A stretch of 64,000 bases of DNA from Planctomycetaceae bacterium. Its GTDB lineage: Bacteria > Planctomycetota > Planctomycetia > Planctomycetales > Planctomycetaceae. A program made the translations under genes and the position numbers. The stretch's first letter is position 1; each line of letters begins with the position of its first letter. Location: NCBI GenBank assembly GCA_021732975.1, contig JAKFWC010000023.1, forward strand, positions 434,001 to 498,000, given 5' to 3'. Shown here in pieces: positions 1 to 8,646 of this stretch. Under the pieces are notes generated by a model. The model worked only from the letters and a program-made list of their open reading frames with translations, had not been told where the DNA came from and did not search any database.

Positions 1-11
1 TGGAACCGGGA

Positions 12-401
12 TCAATCATCGTAATCCACCACAATCGTCCCGCGGGACGACGTGATTTCGACTTCGTAGCTGCCGAAGTCGTAGGTGATCTTTCGGCCAT
101 TCCGCTTGCACTTGGTTTCGTAGCAATCGCACGGCGGGACGCAGATCTTGATGAACACACAATCTTGGGCGCAGCACGAATTGCACGGATCCGGACACGG
201 ATTCGGCACGGCGACGATCTTTTCCACCGCACACGGGTGGATGTTCTTCAGATCCTTGTAACGGACGTTGCAATACAGGGCCGCCGGAGCAACACCCGTA
301 ATGATCGTCCCCTCGGGAATCGGCGCGGGCGGCACTTGGGCAGCCTGGACCATTCCCGCGAGCGCCACCACAGCGCTGCATACCATCGACATCAACTTCA
401 T
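12..401 (-). CDS. Small secreted cysteine-rich protein
   Basis: A 129-residue protein with an apparent Sec signal peptide (residues 1 to about 20, ending VQAAQ). The mature part has 11 cysteines packed between residues 44 and about 98, in pairs such as NPC, DPC, SCC and PPCDC. A cysteine-poor beta-rich tail ending VVDYDD follows. A near-perfect Shine-Dalgarno (AGGAGGT, complement of 411-417) sits 9 nt before the ATG and fixes the start. The layout suggests a disulfide-stabilised or metal-binding envelope protein. I do not recognise the family. It is transcribed leftwards, away from the cytochrome-like gene, and ends 11 bases from the window edge. Confidence 0.75.
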   Translation of the reverse strand: MKLMSMVCSAVVALAGMVQAAQVPPAPIPEGTIITGVAPAALYCNVRYKDLKNIHPCAVEKIVAVPNPCPDPCNSCCAQDCVFIKICVPPCDCYETKCKRNGRKITYDFGSYEVEITSSRGTIVVDYDD

Positions 402-865
402 TGCGGCTCAACCTCCTGAAAAAACCTGTTCGGGTAACCGCCACTGCTCCCCGAACAATCCCAACCGAAACTCCATACCCGATCATCAAACACGACTGCC
501 AGTAGCGATGCAACGTGTCTGGAGACAGTTCTCAAGGAGAGTCTTCGACGTTTTTCGGCCTCGGACCGGCAAAATCTGCCGATCACCAGCCGTTTCTGCC
601 CATACACTTACCAATTAGGAGTACTAGGAAAAGCGTGCTGAGACAAGCGACTGCCGGAAAAGTCGTTGCATTTTCTGTGAAATGCGTATTTCACCCGAAA
701 TGTACCGAATGGCACCACTTTTCAGCGGGGAGTGGTCGTTTCGCCAAACCGGAAGCGGATAAATGGGATTTGCCTTGGGAATGTCATGTGGGATACGATC
801 AATTCACGGATCGATTTCGCCCCGGTACTCTCACGGGCGAAATCCGGGAACTTCGTAGGATCACG
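402..865. other. Divergent intergenic region
   Basis: 464 bp between two divergently transcribed secreted-protein genes. It must hold promoters for both. I see the leftward gene's strong ribosome-binding site at its left end and a TAGGA ribosome-binding site for the rightward gene at 856-860. A palindrome at 677-694 is listed separately. An open frame continues upstream of position 866, but no good start or protein-like composition supports coding there. Confidence 0.5.
677..694. promoter_or_regulatory. Operator-like palindrome GTGAAAT-N4-ATTTCAC
   Basis: Two perfect 7-bp arms separated by 4 nt, in the divergent spacer about 170 bp before the cytochrome-like gene and about 275 bp before the Cys-rich gene. 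The geometry suits a dimeric regulator site. The spacing does not fit the CRP consensus. No regulator gene is nearby. Confidence 0.25.
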
Positions 866-1933
866 ATGATGATTTCGCTGGGGGACGGATGCCGCAAGTT
901 TTGCGCAGGGCTGGTCGCTTGCGTGGCGTTAGTGGGTTGCGCCAACGGCGGACCATCGACCCCCGCCGGTGAGGGCAAGACGGCCGCCGGGTCCGGTACG
1001 AAGGTGAAACCCGGTAAGGCGAAATCCAACGAACCGGTCTCCAGCGCGGTAAAAGTGGATGCCGATGGTCGGAAATGGCTGGGCGATATTCCCGTGGATG
1101 TCTTCTTCGATGACCCGTTAGCCATCGTCGCTGATTCGGCCAAGGTCACCCCGGCGGCTCCCACCACGACGGAAATGCCGGCCGAGCCCACTCCCGATAA
1201 ACCCGCACCGACGGCCACCGCGACCGCGGGCGGCATGGGCAGTAACTGGAAAGACCTGATCTCCATCGATCAATTGCAGTCCGAAACGAAACGGATCCGC
1301 AATCATCTGACAGTCGCGCTGCAATCCGGCGGGACTTACAACGGCCATTACAAAGAGTTGCAGGTCGATGGCGCGGTGCTGGCTGCCATCGCGAACATCA
1401 TCGTTGATCATCCCGAGAGCGTGACGTGGAAACCTAACGCGAAATACATTCGCGACTATGGACTCGATCTCAGCGAGGCCTCCAAAGCTCTGGGCAAAGA
1501 GGCATACGAAAAGTCGCAAACGGCTGCGGAAAAAGTGACTGCCGTCCTCGATGGGAATGCTCCCAGCGACGACAATATCGCCCCGAAGCGACCGTTCGGC
1601 GAAGTCGCCCATCGTGCCGGAGTGATGAAACGCATCGAAAAGGCCTCGGAATGGATGCGATCAAACATTGCCACCGAGGGGAAATTCAAAAGCGAACTCG
1701 AACAGATTCAGAATGAAGCGACGATGATTGCCACGCTCGGCACCGTGGTGACGGACGAAAGCTATGAATCCGCCGGGGAAGAAGACTATAAAGGTTGGGC
1801 GAAGAATCTGGTCGACGGTGCCCGCGAAGCCGTGCAATCGACGCAGGATCAAGCCTTCCCGAAATTCCAGAGCGCGATCAATAAGATCAACAAAGCCTGC
1901 CAGGACTGCCACGCCAGCTACGGTAACGGCTAA
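866..1933 (+). CDS. Lipoprotein with C-terminal cytochrome c-type haem site
   Basis: 355 residues. The N-terminus has a lipoprotein signal with lipobox LVGC, predicting lipidation at C25. A low-complexity Pro/Thr/Ala linker then precedes a mostly helical domain. The last residues contain CQDCH (C345, C348, H349), the covalent haem c motif, placed at the extreme C-terminus as in cytochrome c-prime four-helix proteins. ATG at 866 is chosen because TAGGA lies 5 nt upstream and it gives a good lipoprotein signal. It is probably a membrane-anchored periplasmic electron carrier. Partner and redox pathway are not evident from neighbours. Confidence 0.75.
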   Translation: MMISLGDGCRKFCAGLVACVALVGCANGGPSTPAGEGKTAAGSGTKVKPGKAKSNEPVSSAVKVDADGRKWLGDIPVDVFFDDPLAIVADSAKVTPAAPTTTEMPAEPTPDKPAPTATATAGGMGSNWKDLISIDQLQSETKRIRNHLTVALQSGGTYNGHYKELQVDGAVLAAIANIIVDHPESVTWKPNAKYIRDYGLDLSEASKALGKEAYEKSQTAAEKVTAVLDGNAPSDDNIAPKRPFGEVAHRAGVMKRIEKASEWMRSNIATEGKFKSELEQIQNEATMIATLGTVVTDESYESAGEEDYKGWAKNLVDGAREAVQSTQDQAFPKFQSAINKINKACQDCHASYGNG

Positions 1934-1937
1934 GAAG

Positions 1938-1967
1938 CCCAGCCATCGCCATGGCTGGGAAGTTTTT
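1938..1967 (+). terminator. Rho-independent terminator
   Basis: A perfect 9-bp stem (1938-1946 with 1951-1959), 4-nt loop CGCC, followed by AAGTTTTTCTT. It lies 5 nt after the stop of the cytochrome-like gene. The ATG at 1951 falls inside the 3' arm, so it is unlikely to be the start of the next gene. Confidence 0.8.
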
Positions 1968-1983
1968 CTTCTCAAAAGTCAAA

Positions 1984-2949
1984 ATGGAGCCCGGCGTGCA
2001 TCGATTCCTCTTATTCGCCTTGTTCGGAATGTCGCTGATGCTTCCCGCCGGAACAGTCGCGGCCGCGGAATCGATCGAACTCAAGACCGGGCAGCGCGTC
2101 GAAGGGGACGTGCTCAAGGAACAGCCGGACGCGATTTATGTCGACGTGGGCGTCGAAGTCATTCGCATTCCGACGGAGAAGATCAAATCCCGTAGCCAGG
2201 TGGGTGCCAAACCGGAAGCCGTGTCGACCGCGGTGGTGGAATCGGCGAACGGACGGCTCTATCAAGTCGCTTCGTTACCACGGAAAAGTATTCGCGAATT
2301 GGCGGATCAATTCGGTGAAGGCGTGGTCCTCATCCAAACGCCGGGCGGATTGGGATCGGGGTTTCTCGTCACTGAATCAGGATTCTGCGTCACGAATTAC
2401 CACGTCGTGGAAAAGGAAACCCGCATCGCGGCGACGGTCTTGCACCGCGGTGTGAACGGCGAATTCAATCGCCAGCGGATCGACGATGTCCGGATTGTCG
2501 CGCTGAATCCCTTCTTCGATCTGGCCTTGCTGCAACTCCCCAAGCAGGAAAACCTGAAATACAAACCGGTCTTTCTCGCTCGCGATGAAGCGTTGTACGA
2601 TGGTGAGGACGTTTTCGCCATCGGCAATCCGCTCGGTTTGGAGCGGTCGGTGTCACAAGGCATCATCGGTACCAAGAACCGCAATGTTCGCGGGATGGTC
2701 TATATTCAGACGACGGCCGACATCAACCCCGGCAACAGCGGCGGTCCACTCTTTAATGCTCGTGGTGAGGTGATCGGCGTCACGAATATGAAGCTGTTGT
2801 TTTCGGAAGGTCTTGGGTTTGCGATCCCGATTCCGTACCTGAAATTGTTCCTCGACAATCACGAAGCCTTCGCGTTTGACCGCAACAATCCGAACACCGG
2901 ATACCGTTATCTCGACGCCCCCCGCCGGCAGCGTCCCGCCGGAAAGTGA
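1984..2949 (+). CDS. Secreted trypsin-like serine protease, HtrA-like, no PDZ
   Basis: 321 residues from the ATG at 1984. A signal peptide (to about residue 28, ..GTVAAAES) is followed by a short beta-rich segment ([11 protein letters not shown]...IRIPTEKI) common before planctomycete secreted domains. The S1C-type protease fold comes next. The catalytic triad is visible: H140 in TNYHVVEK, D179 in [10 protein letters not shown]252 in [10 protein letters not shown]. The chain stops shortly after the protease domain, so the PDZ domain of DegP/HtrA is absent. The longer ATG at 1951 is rejected because it lies in the preceding terminator. The role is probably envelope protein quality control or processing. 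Confidence 0.8.
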   Translation: MEPGVHRFLLFALFGMSLMLPAGTVAAAESIELKTGQRVEGDVLKEQPDAIYVDVGVEVIRIPTEKIKSRSQVGAKPEAVSTAVVESANGRLYQVASLPRKSIRELADQFGEGVVLIQTPGGLGSGFLVTESGFCVTNYHVVEKETRIAATVLHRGVNGEFNRQRIDDVRIVALNPFFDLALLQLPKQENLKYKPVFLARDEALYDGEDVFAIGNPLGLERSVSQGIIGTKNRNVRGMVYIQTTADINPGNSGGPLFNARGEVIGVTNMKLLFSEGLGFAIPIPYLKLFLDNHEAFAFDRNNPNTGYRYLDAPRRQRPAGK

Positions 2950-3268
2950 TCGACTAACTTCCACCGTCCCGACATCGCTTGCGGTTTCACGCCGCGTGTC
3001 CAGCCACTTCCCCGAAACCCCGTCGCTCTGACTGGGGTAACCGCCAGCGGAACGGGGTGTGAGAATCTCATAAACCGCGCGAACGCCCACGGTTCTGGAT
3101 TGTCGCCAGCACGTTCTCGCGTCAAGATATCGCAACATCTGCGTTTCAAGGCGGAAGCGCTGTACCGGGGTATCACCCGGCCGCCTGTCAAAATGGAATT
3201 ACCCGTTCACGTCACGGTTCTCGTCTGCACCGTTGCCGATCGGGTCTAATGAGGGATGGGATTGACTT
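2950..3268 (+). other. Intergenic region without recognised gene
   Basis: 319 bp. No convincing reading frame, hairpin terminator or repeat was found. The right end carries GAGGGATGGGATTG, which includes the likely ribosome-binding site for the gene at 3269. The promoter of that gene should lie here, but no clear -35/-10 pair was seen. Confidence 0.4.
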
Positions 3269-4987
3269 ATGCGTACGTTGTGGCTGCGTCCGTTCGTACT
3301 CTTGCTGGCGGGCCTGTCGGCGGGTTTCGCGCTCCCCGGTTCGACTTGGGCTGCGGACGACGATGATGCCATCGTCGCCGAACAACTCCTGCCGCCGGAA
3401 ACGCTGGTTTTCCTGTCCGTTCCCGATGTCCCCGCACTCGCGGAAGCGATGAACGATTCGGCTTACGGCCGGCTGCTGGCCGAACCCAAGCTGCAACCGT
3501 TTCTGGATGACGTGAAGGCGAAACTTAAGGAAGTTTCCGCGAAGTTGAAGGAAGAAGTTGGCGTCACGCTGGAAGAGCTCGAAAAGCTTCCGCAGGGTGA
3601 GATTACCTTCGCCGTGGTGGAAAAGCCCGCACGGAAGATGGCGGCGGTGTTGATGCTCGATGCCGGCGACCAGACCGAGACGCTCGACAAACTGGTCGCG
3701 AAGATGGACGAGGCGCTGGTCGCACAAGGGGCGGATCACTCGACACAGGAAGTCGGCGAAGTCGAAGTTCATGTCTACAAGCTCGCCGGCGGCGACGATA
3801 ACCCGATCAAAACCCTCGCCTACTTTACCGATGAAGGCTACATCGTTCTGGCGACGGAAGTGGCGGCGCTCAAGTCTGTCATCGAGCGTTGGACCGGCGA
3901 CAGCGAAGAAACGCTCGCCAAACAGGAAGTCTTCAGCTATATCCAGAAGAAGTGCGCGAATGGTGAAGAAGAGCCGTTGACGAAGTTCTTCATCAACCCG
4001 ATTGGATTGGTGCAGGCGGGCATCGGCATGGTGCAGGGGCAGAATCCGCAAGCCGGTCTCGTGCTGGGGATGTTGCCGATCCTGGGGTTGGATCATCTCA
4101 AAGGGTTCGGCGGTTCGATGAACCCGGGTAACGATGACTACGATTACGATGCCAAGACCTTCATCTACGCCGATCAGCCGGTGTCCGGCGTTCTCGGCGT
4201 GTTCAATTTCCCGGCGGTTGAGCAGGTTCCTCCCGCTTGGGTTCCCGAAGATGTCGCCTCTTTCACGGGGATGAACTGGTCCGTGGAAGAAGCCTACTCG
4301 GCCGTGGAAACGATCGTCGATCAGTTCCAGGGGCCCGGTGCTTTGCAGCGCGTCCTCGATGGCTTCGCCGATGACAGCGATGGTCCGCAGATTCATCCGA
4401 AGAAAGATATCATCGATCAGCTTTCCGGAGCGATTCAGGTCGTGACGGGGGCTCCCAAGGGAGAACTCGACAATCCGCAGATTCCGTTGATGGCCATTTC
4501 CGTTGGTCTGAAAGATGGCGCTCAAGTGAAGAAGACGCTGGCGAAAGCCGCCAAGACCGACGGCTTCCCCGGGAAAACCCGCCAATTTGAAGACCATACG
4601 GTTTATGAAGTCGAACAGGGCGATTCCACATTGTCGCTGGCTGTCGCGGGAAATTCCTTGCTGTTTGCCACCGATGTTGTGCTGCTGGAAACGGCGATTC
4701 GCGGTAAAACGGCCAAACCGCTGGCAGCGTCAGCGGCTTACAAGTCGCTGACGAAGACGTTCCCCAGGAAGGTCTCGCTGCTCAGCTTCCAACGGTCGGA
4801 AGGTCAGGTCAAAATGCTTTACGACACCCTCCGCAACCGCGACAACGACGAACTTGAGGGCATCGACCTGAAGAAATTGCCCGAATGGTCGGTGATCGCG
4901 AAGTATTTCCAACCGCAGGGAAGCTACGCCATTCCCGATAAGAAGGGGGCCTTGTTCGTGGGGTTCGCCTTGGGCGCCGACGAGTAA
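3269..4987 (+). CDS. Secreted DUF3352-like protein
   Basis: 572 residues with a clear signal peptide (to about residue 29, GSTWAAD). It opens with LLPPETLVFLSVPDVPAL, the pattern of large planctomycete exported proteins resembling DUF3352. These are long alpha/beta proteins with repeated segments asking 'is this value above a cutoff' in different sub-domains and no known catalytic motif. An amphipathic Lys/Glu-rich helix lies around residues 80-110. A strong hairpin follows the stop at 5018, so it is probably monocistronic. The function is unknown and the DUF assignment is by pattern only. Confidence 0.6.
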   Translation: MRTLWLRPFVLLLAGLSAGFALPGSTWAADDDDAIVAEQLLPPETLVFLSVPDVPALAEAMNDSAYGRLLAEPKLQPFLDDVKAKLKEVSAKLKEEVGVTLEELEKLPQGEITFAVVEKPARKMAAVLMLDAGDQTETLDKLVAKMDEALVAQGADHSTQEVGEVEVHVYKLAGGDDNPIKTLAYFTDEGYIVLATEVAALKSVIERWTGDSEETLAKQEVFSYIQKKCANGEEEPLTKFFINPIGLVQAGIGMVQGQNPQAGLVLGMLPILGLDHLKGFGGSMNPGNDDYDYDAKTFIYADQPVSGVLGVFNFPAVEQVPPAWVPEDVASFTGMNWSVEEAYSAVETIVDQFQGPGALQRVLDGFADDSDGPQIHPKKDIIDQLSGAIQVVTGAPKGELDNPQIPLMAISVGLKDGAQVKKTLAKAAKTDGFPGKTRQFEDHTVYEVEQGDSTLSLAVAGNSLLFATDVVLLETAIRGKTAKPLAASAAYKSLTKTFPRKVSLLSFQRSEGQVKMLYDTLRNRDNDELEGIDLKKLPEWSVIAKYFQPQGSYAIPDKKGALFVGFALGADE

Positions 4988-5017
4988 GTTTCCCAAAATC
5001 CAGGTGAGATCGATATT

Positions 5018-5055
5018 CAGAAGGCCCGACGAAGTGAGACTCGTCGGGCCTTCTG
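5018..5055 (+). terminator. Strong hairpin terminator
   Basis: A perfect 15-bp stem (5018-5032 with 5041-5055) and an 8-nt loop, 31 nt after the stop of the DUF3352-like gene. There is no long T-run after it, so it may act as an mRNA 3'-end stabiliser as well as a terminator. Confidence 0.75.
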
Positions 5056-5173
5056 TCATGTCGCGACTGGGTTAAATTGACCTGAAATCGAAACTTGGGC
5101 ATCACCGGCGGGGTTCAATCCCGTGATGAAATCCTTTCCCCCACTCCGCACGTCCTGCATTTCGAGGGTGATC

Positions 5174-6361
5174 ATGAAACCGCAATCGTTGCTCTGGGCC
5201 ACTGGTTTAGCTGTGGTGTTGGCCGCACCGAACGTCGGTCTTGCACAGGACGGCGTCCCCCAGCCGGATGAATTGTTCAAGAAACTCGACAAAAACGGCG
5301 ACGGCAAGATCACCAAAGACGAAGTTCCGGAAGATCAACGCCGGTTCTTCGATCGTTCCATTCGAGTCGGAGACAAGGACGACGACGGGGCTTTGACGAA
5401 GGATGAGTTTCTGCAGGCGAACAAGCCGCCGGAAGCGGGCAACATTCCGCTCACCCCCGGCGGCGGGCCTGGAGGCGACCGTCGCGGCGACCTGAAACAA
5501 CGCTTCGAGATGATGGACAAAAACAAAGACGGCAAGATCACCCTCGAAGAAGTCCCCGAGCCGTTTCGCGACCGCATGAAAGGTGTGTTTGATCGCCTCG
5601 GCAAGACCGAACTGACAATGGAGGAATACGGCCGTGCGTTGGGTGGCCCCGGCGGCGGTACAGGCATGCCCGAACCCGGTGCGCTCTTCGCCCGATTCGA
5701 CAAAAACAATGATGGCAAGATCACCAAGGACGAAGTTCCCGACGAGTTCAAGGACCGAATGTCCCAAGCATTTGAACGCCTGGGCAAAGATGAAATCACC
5801 CGTGAGCAGTTCACCGGAATGTTGCGACTCCTTGGTCCTTCCACAGGAATGCCGCCCGGTCAACCGCCGCGCGATGGCGGCGATGGTCGACGGATGATGC
5901 CGACGCTGGTGCGTCTGCTCGATGCGGATAACGACGGTCGGCTGTCGAAAGCCGAACTGGCGAAAGCGGCCGACAAGTTCGCGGAACTCGATGAGAACGG
6001 CGATGGTCAGCTCGATCCGCGCGAACTGATGGGACCGCCTCCCGGTGGAATGTTCGGCGGTGTCGGCAACCCAGACATGCGTCGTCCCGGCAGCGGTGCG
6101 CGCCCGTCGGGCAACGACGGAGCGGGGCCATTCTTTGCTCAACTGGATCGCAATGGCGATGGAAAACTCTCCAAAGACGAAGCTCCGGAACGGATGAAAG
6201 AATTCTTCGGTCGCCTCGATAAAGACGAAGATGGTTTCTTAACGGCGGAGGAAATGCGCACCGCCGCCGACCGATTCCCAGGACGCCCGGGGGCCAATCG
6301 TCCGAACGGCGACAATCCGCGTCCGCGCCGCCCCGCCGCTGAAGAAAAGAAAGCGGATTGA
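5174..6361 (+). CDS. Secreted EF-hand protein with ten EF-hand units
   Basis: 395 residues from the ATG at 5174, which has GAGGGTG just upstream and gives a clean signal peptide ending VGLAQ. Eight canonical 12-residue calcium loops start at residues 39, 67, 115, 176, 250, 273, 325 and 349 (for example DKNGDGKITKDE). Two more units (about 141-152 and 202-213) keep the helix-loop-helix pattern but have a shortened loop lacking the acidic positions. This gives five EF-hand pairs separated by Gly/Pro-rich linkers. A basic Pro-rich tail ends the chain. It is likely a periplasmic or surface calcium-binding protein of the planctomycete type. Ligand partners are unknown. Confidence 0.85.
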   Translation: MKPQSLLWATGLAVVLAAPNVGLAQDGVPQPDELFKKLDKNGDGKITKDEVPEDQRRFFDRSIRVGDKDDDGALTKDEFLQANKPPEAGNIPLTPGGGPGGDRRGDLKQRFEMMDKNKDGKITLEEVPEPFRDRMKGVFDRLGKTELTMEEYGRALGGPGGGTGMPEPGALFARFDKNNDGKITKDEVPDEFKDRMSQAFERLGKDEITREQFTGMLRLLGPSTGMPPGQPPRDGGDGRRMMPTLVRLLDADNDGRLSKAELAKAADKFAELDENGDGQLDPRELMGPPPGGMFGGVGNPDMRRPGSGARPSGNDGAGPFFAQLDRNGDGKLSKDEAPERMKEFFGRLDKDEDGFLTAEEMRTAADRFPGRPGANRPNGDNPRPRRPAAEEKKAD

Positions 6362-6380
6362 CGGCGCTGAAGGTCATACG

Positions 6381-6440
6381 AGCCCGAAGCGCCGGCGCCG
6401 GGTGAATTTCGCAATGCACCCGGCGCTTGCGCTTCGGGCT
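6381..6440. terminator. Bidirectional hairpin between convergent genes
   Basis: 24-nt arms (6381-6404 and 6417-6440) with two mismatches and a 12-nt loop, starting 20 nt after the EF-hand stop and ending 9 nt before the stop of the convergent pseudouridine synthase. The arm core AGCCCGAAGCGC resembles dispersed planctomycete inverted repeats. It may serve as a terminator for both genes. Confidence 0.65.
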
Positions 6441-6448
6441 CATACGGA

Positions 6449-7519
6449 TTACACCGGACGCCGTACCAATTTCGGCCGATGCGTGCGCAATGCTTCCAGC
6501 GTCGTCGTCATATCCGGTGGCAACGGGGCTTCAAAAGTCAACCTCGCACCGGTCACCGGGTGATCGAAGCTCAGGCGGAATGCGTGCAATGCCTGCCGTT
6601 CGATGAATTCCTGATCCTGTTCGGGCGGGAGGTTGTCGATCAGGTCCGACAGATGTAATGCCGAGCGGCCTTCGTACAACCGGTCCGCCACCACCGGGTG
6701 TCCCAAGTGATGCATGTGGACGCGAAGCTGGTGCGTTCGTCCCGTTTGCGGGCAGAGCCTCATCCAACTGAAACCGTTGAACCGTTCGAGGACTTCGTAG
6801 AACGTTGACGCTTGCCGCGAGTTCCCACCGGGCGGACAGACCATCATCCGTTCGCGATTTCGTTGACTCACGCGAACGTGGGTTTCGATGTAGTCGCGAT
6901 CGAACTCGACTTCCCCCCAGACAATCGCCCGGTATTCCTTTTCAACGGTCCGCTCTTCAAATTGCTTGCTCAGGTTGTGGTGGATCGTGTTATCTTTCGC
7001 GACGACCAGCACGCCGCTGGTATCGCGGTCGAGACGATGCACGATCCCCGCCCGGTGTTTGCCCGCGACATCGCTGAGCTTGTCGAAGTGAAATTGCAAC
7101 GCCCCGGCGAGCGTGCCGTGATAATTCCCGCGGCCGGGATGCACGATCATGTTCGCCGTCTTGTTGATGACGATGAGGTGATCGTCGTCGTACATCACAT
7201 CCAGCGGGATATCTTCCGGCTCGATTGTGTTATCGGGCGATTCGGGTAACCGGAACTCGATGCAATCATTGACTCGCAGCCGCCGAGCCATTTTCACCGA
7301 CAGCCCGTTCACCAGCACGGCTTCGCTTTCGATGGCGCGTTGAAACGCCATCCGGCTGAAGTTGGGAAACAACCGGCTGAGATAATGGTCGACCCGCCAA
7401 CCATGCGCGCGGGCTTCTACCGTGACCTTCAGCGTCTCTTTGGTCGGATCTCCGGCGGGTGGCACAAACCCCTCTTCGGGCGCCGGTTCGGGTTCGAGAT
7501 CTGGTTCGATGGGATTCAT
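6449..7519 (-). CDS. RluA-family rRNA pseudouridine synthase
   Basis: 356 residues. An N-terminal acidic stretch of about 30 residues is followed by an S4-type RNA-binding domain (about 37-90) and the RluA catalytic domain. The active-site motif HRLDRDTSG has the catalytic aspartate at D164. The C-terminal RTHQLRVHMHHLGHP motif of RluA/RluD enzymes is present. S4 plus RluA domains match RluD/RluC-type enzymes that modify uridines of 23S rRNA. RluD (U1911/1915/1917) is the nearest architecture, but target specificity cannot be read from sequence, so no symbol is given. ATG at 7519. Confidence 0.9.
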   Translation of the reverse strand: MNPIEPDLEPEPAPEEGFVPPAGDPTKETLKVTVEARAHGWRVDHYLSRLFPNFSRMAFQRAIESEAVLVNGLSVKMARRLRVNDCIEFRLPESPDNTIEPEDIPLDVMYDDDHLIVINKTANMIVHPGRGNYHGTLAGALQFHFDKLSDVAGKHRAGIVHRLDRDTSGVLVVAKDNTIHHNLSKQFEERTVEKEYRAIVWGEVEFDRDYIETHVRVSQRNRERMMVCPPGGNSRQASTFYEVLERFNGFSWMRLCPQTGRTHQLRVHMHHLGHPVVADRLYEGRSALHLSDLIDNLPPEQDQEFIERQALHAFRLSFDHPVTGARLTFEAPLPPDMTTTLEALRTHRPKLVRRPV

Positions 7520-7576
7520 CGCAATAGTTTACCAGACAGCGCGACCGGCGTCGCGGGGGGAGAGTTTATTCAAGGC

Positions 7577-7671
7577 AATGAAGAATGAAGAATGAAGAGT
7601 GAGTGTGAAAATACACGGATACATTTCCGTCATCGCTCTCCATTCTGAATTCTTCATTCCTCATTCTCCAT
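7577..7671. repeat. AT-rich imperfect inverted repeat (AATGAAGAATGAAG type)
   Basis: The left arm contains tandem GAATGAA units (7577-7611). The right arm carries the complementary CATTCTGAATTCTTCATTCC pattern (about 7636-7671). It sits in the 295-bp spacer between the divergent RluA-type and dcd genes. A similar low-GC element is at 33308-33396. It contrasts with the GC-rich surroundings and looks like a small non-coding mobile-type repeat. Confidence 0.55.
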
Positions 7672-7814
7672 GGCCTTTTCCCTCCACGAAACCACGGTCA
7701 TTTCCCTCAACGCGGCCATCCTCGGTTGCATCCCCTCTTTGGGTGACGTAGCCTACTTCCGCGTCTCAGGTTGAATTCGCTTGGCATTCGCCCGGTTGTG
7801 GGGACCGCATTCCG

Positions 7815-8384
7815 ATGATTCTCACCGGCAGCGAAATCAAAGCCCAGATGGGGCGGAACATCGTCATCGATCCGTTCGATGAAAAGCTGCTGAACCCCAA
7901 CAGTTACAACTTACGCCTCCACGACGAACTGCTGGTCTACGAGGAAATCGTCCTCGACATGCGGCGGCCGAACCGTTACCGGCGGTATGTCATCCCGCCG
8001 GAAGGGCTGGTGCTGCAACCGCGGCAGTTGTACCTCGGGCGGACGATGGAGCGGACCGAGACGCACAATCTGGTGCCGATGCTGGAAGGCCGTTCGTCCA
8101 TCGGTCGATTGGGACTCTTTGTTCACGTGACCGCAGGCTTCGGTGATGTCGGTTTCTGCGGGTATTGGACACTGGAAATGTTCGCCGTCCACCCGATCCG
8201 GGTCTATCCGGGCGTCCCCATCTGCCAGATTTTCTATCACACTCTGGAAGGCGATGTGACGGAATACCGCACCGGGAAATACCAGAACAATCACGATATT
8301 CAGGCCAGTTTGCTGTTCAAGGAGTTCCAGGAACCAACCCCCGATCAGCAGATGCGGCTCTTCGGCCAGGAAATGACCCAATAG
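7815..8384 (+). CDS. dcd: dCTP deaminase
   Basis: 189 residues, the usual length for Dcd. It deaminates dCTP to dUTP, feeding dUMP/dTMP synthesis, or dCTP directly to dUMP if bifunctional. Visible family motifs are GRSSIGRLG (residues 92-100), VHVTAGFGDVGF (103-114) and TLE with the catalytic-type glutamate at E121. The C-terminal YQNNHDIQASL fits the nucleotide-covering tail. The TAGFGD sequence resembles bifunctional deaminase/dUTPase forms, but this cannot be settled by eye. ATG at 7815. It stands alone between the RluA-type and FHA genes. Confidence 0.9.
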   Translation: MILTGSEIKAQMGRNIVIDPFDEKLLNPNSYNLRLHDELLVYEEIVLDMRRPNRYRRYVIPPEGLVLQPRQLYLGRTMERTETHNLVPMLEGRSSIGRLGLFVHVTAGFGDVGFCGYWTLEMFAVHPIRVYPGVPICQIFYHTLEGDVTEYRTGKYQNNHDIQASLLFKEFQEPTPDQQMRLFGQEMTQ

Positions 8385-8646
8385 AAATCTCCCGAGGCGG
8401 CAAATCCATTTCGGTTGAGAATCAAATCCGGAAATCGACTTTTGACCAGTCCCCGGAATCGCCGAATGGAATAGAATGGTTTGGGACGGGACGACGAATG
8501 CCCCCCGAAATTCGGTCCTTTCACTCCAAACGATACGTCCGTCAAGATCGCGAGAATTCCGTCCATCGGGTTCATTCTCCGGTTCTCAACTCCGCTTGCC
8601 CCGGATATAGTCGAAGTTATCGTTGCCCTTCTGGGGGATCTCCCGC

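Noticed and set aside
677-694. CRP-type site (TGTGA...TCAC)
   Set aside because: The half-site spacing is 10 nt where CRP needs 6, so it was kept only as an unnamed palindrome.
1951-1983. N-terminal extension of the protease gene from the ATG at 1951
   Set aside because: The ATG lies in a terminator stem. The start at 1984 gives a cleaner signal peptide.
3212-4597. Long open frame on the minus strand opposite the DUF3352-like gene
   Set aside because: No signal peptide or ribosome-binding site. It mirrors the codon structure of the plus-strand gene, which has a signal peptide and a terminator after it.
5108-5127. GGGGTTCAATCCCG, resembling a tRNA T-arm
   Set aside because: No acceptor stem, anticodon arm or D-arm could be built around it, and it lies in a short leader before the EF-hand gene.
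5207-6142. Long minus-strand frame opposite the EF-hand gene
   Set aside because: It is the antisense of repeated calcium-loop codons. The plus-strand EF-hands are unmistakable.
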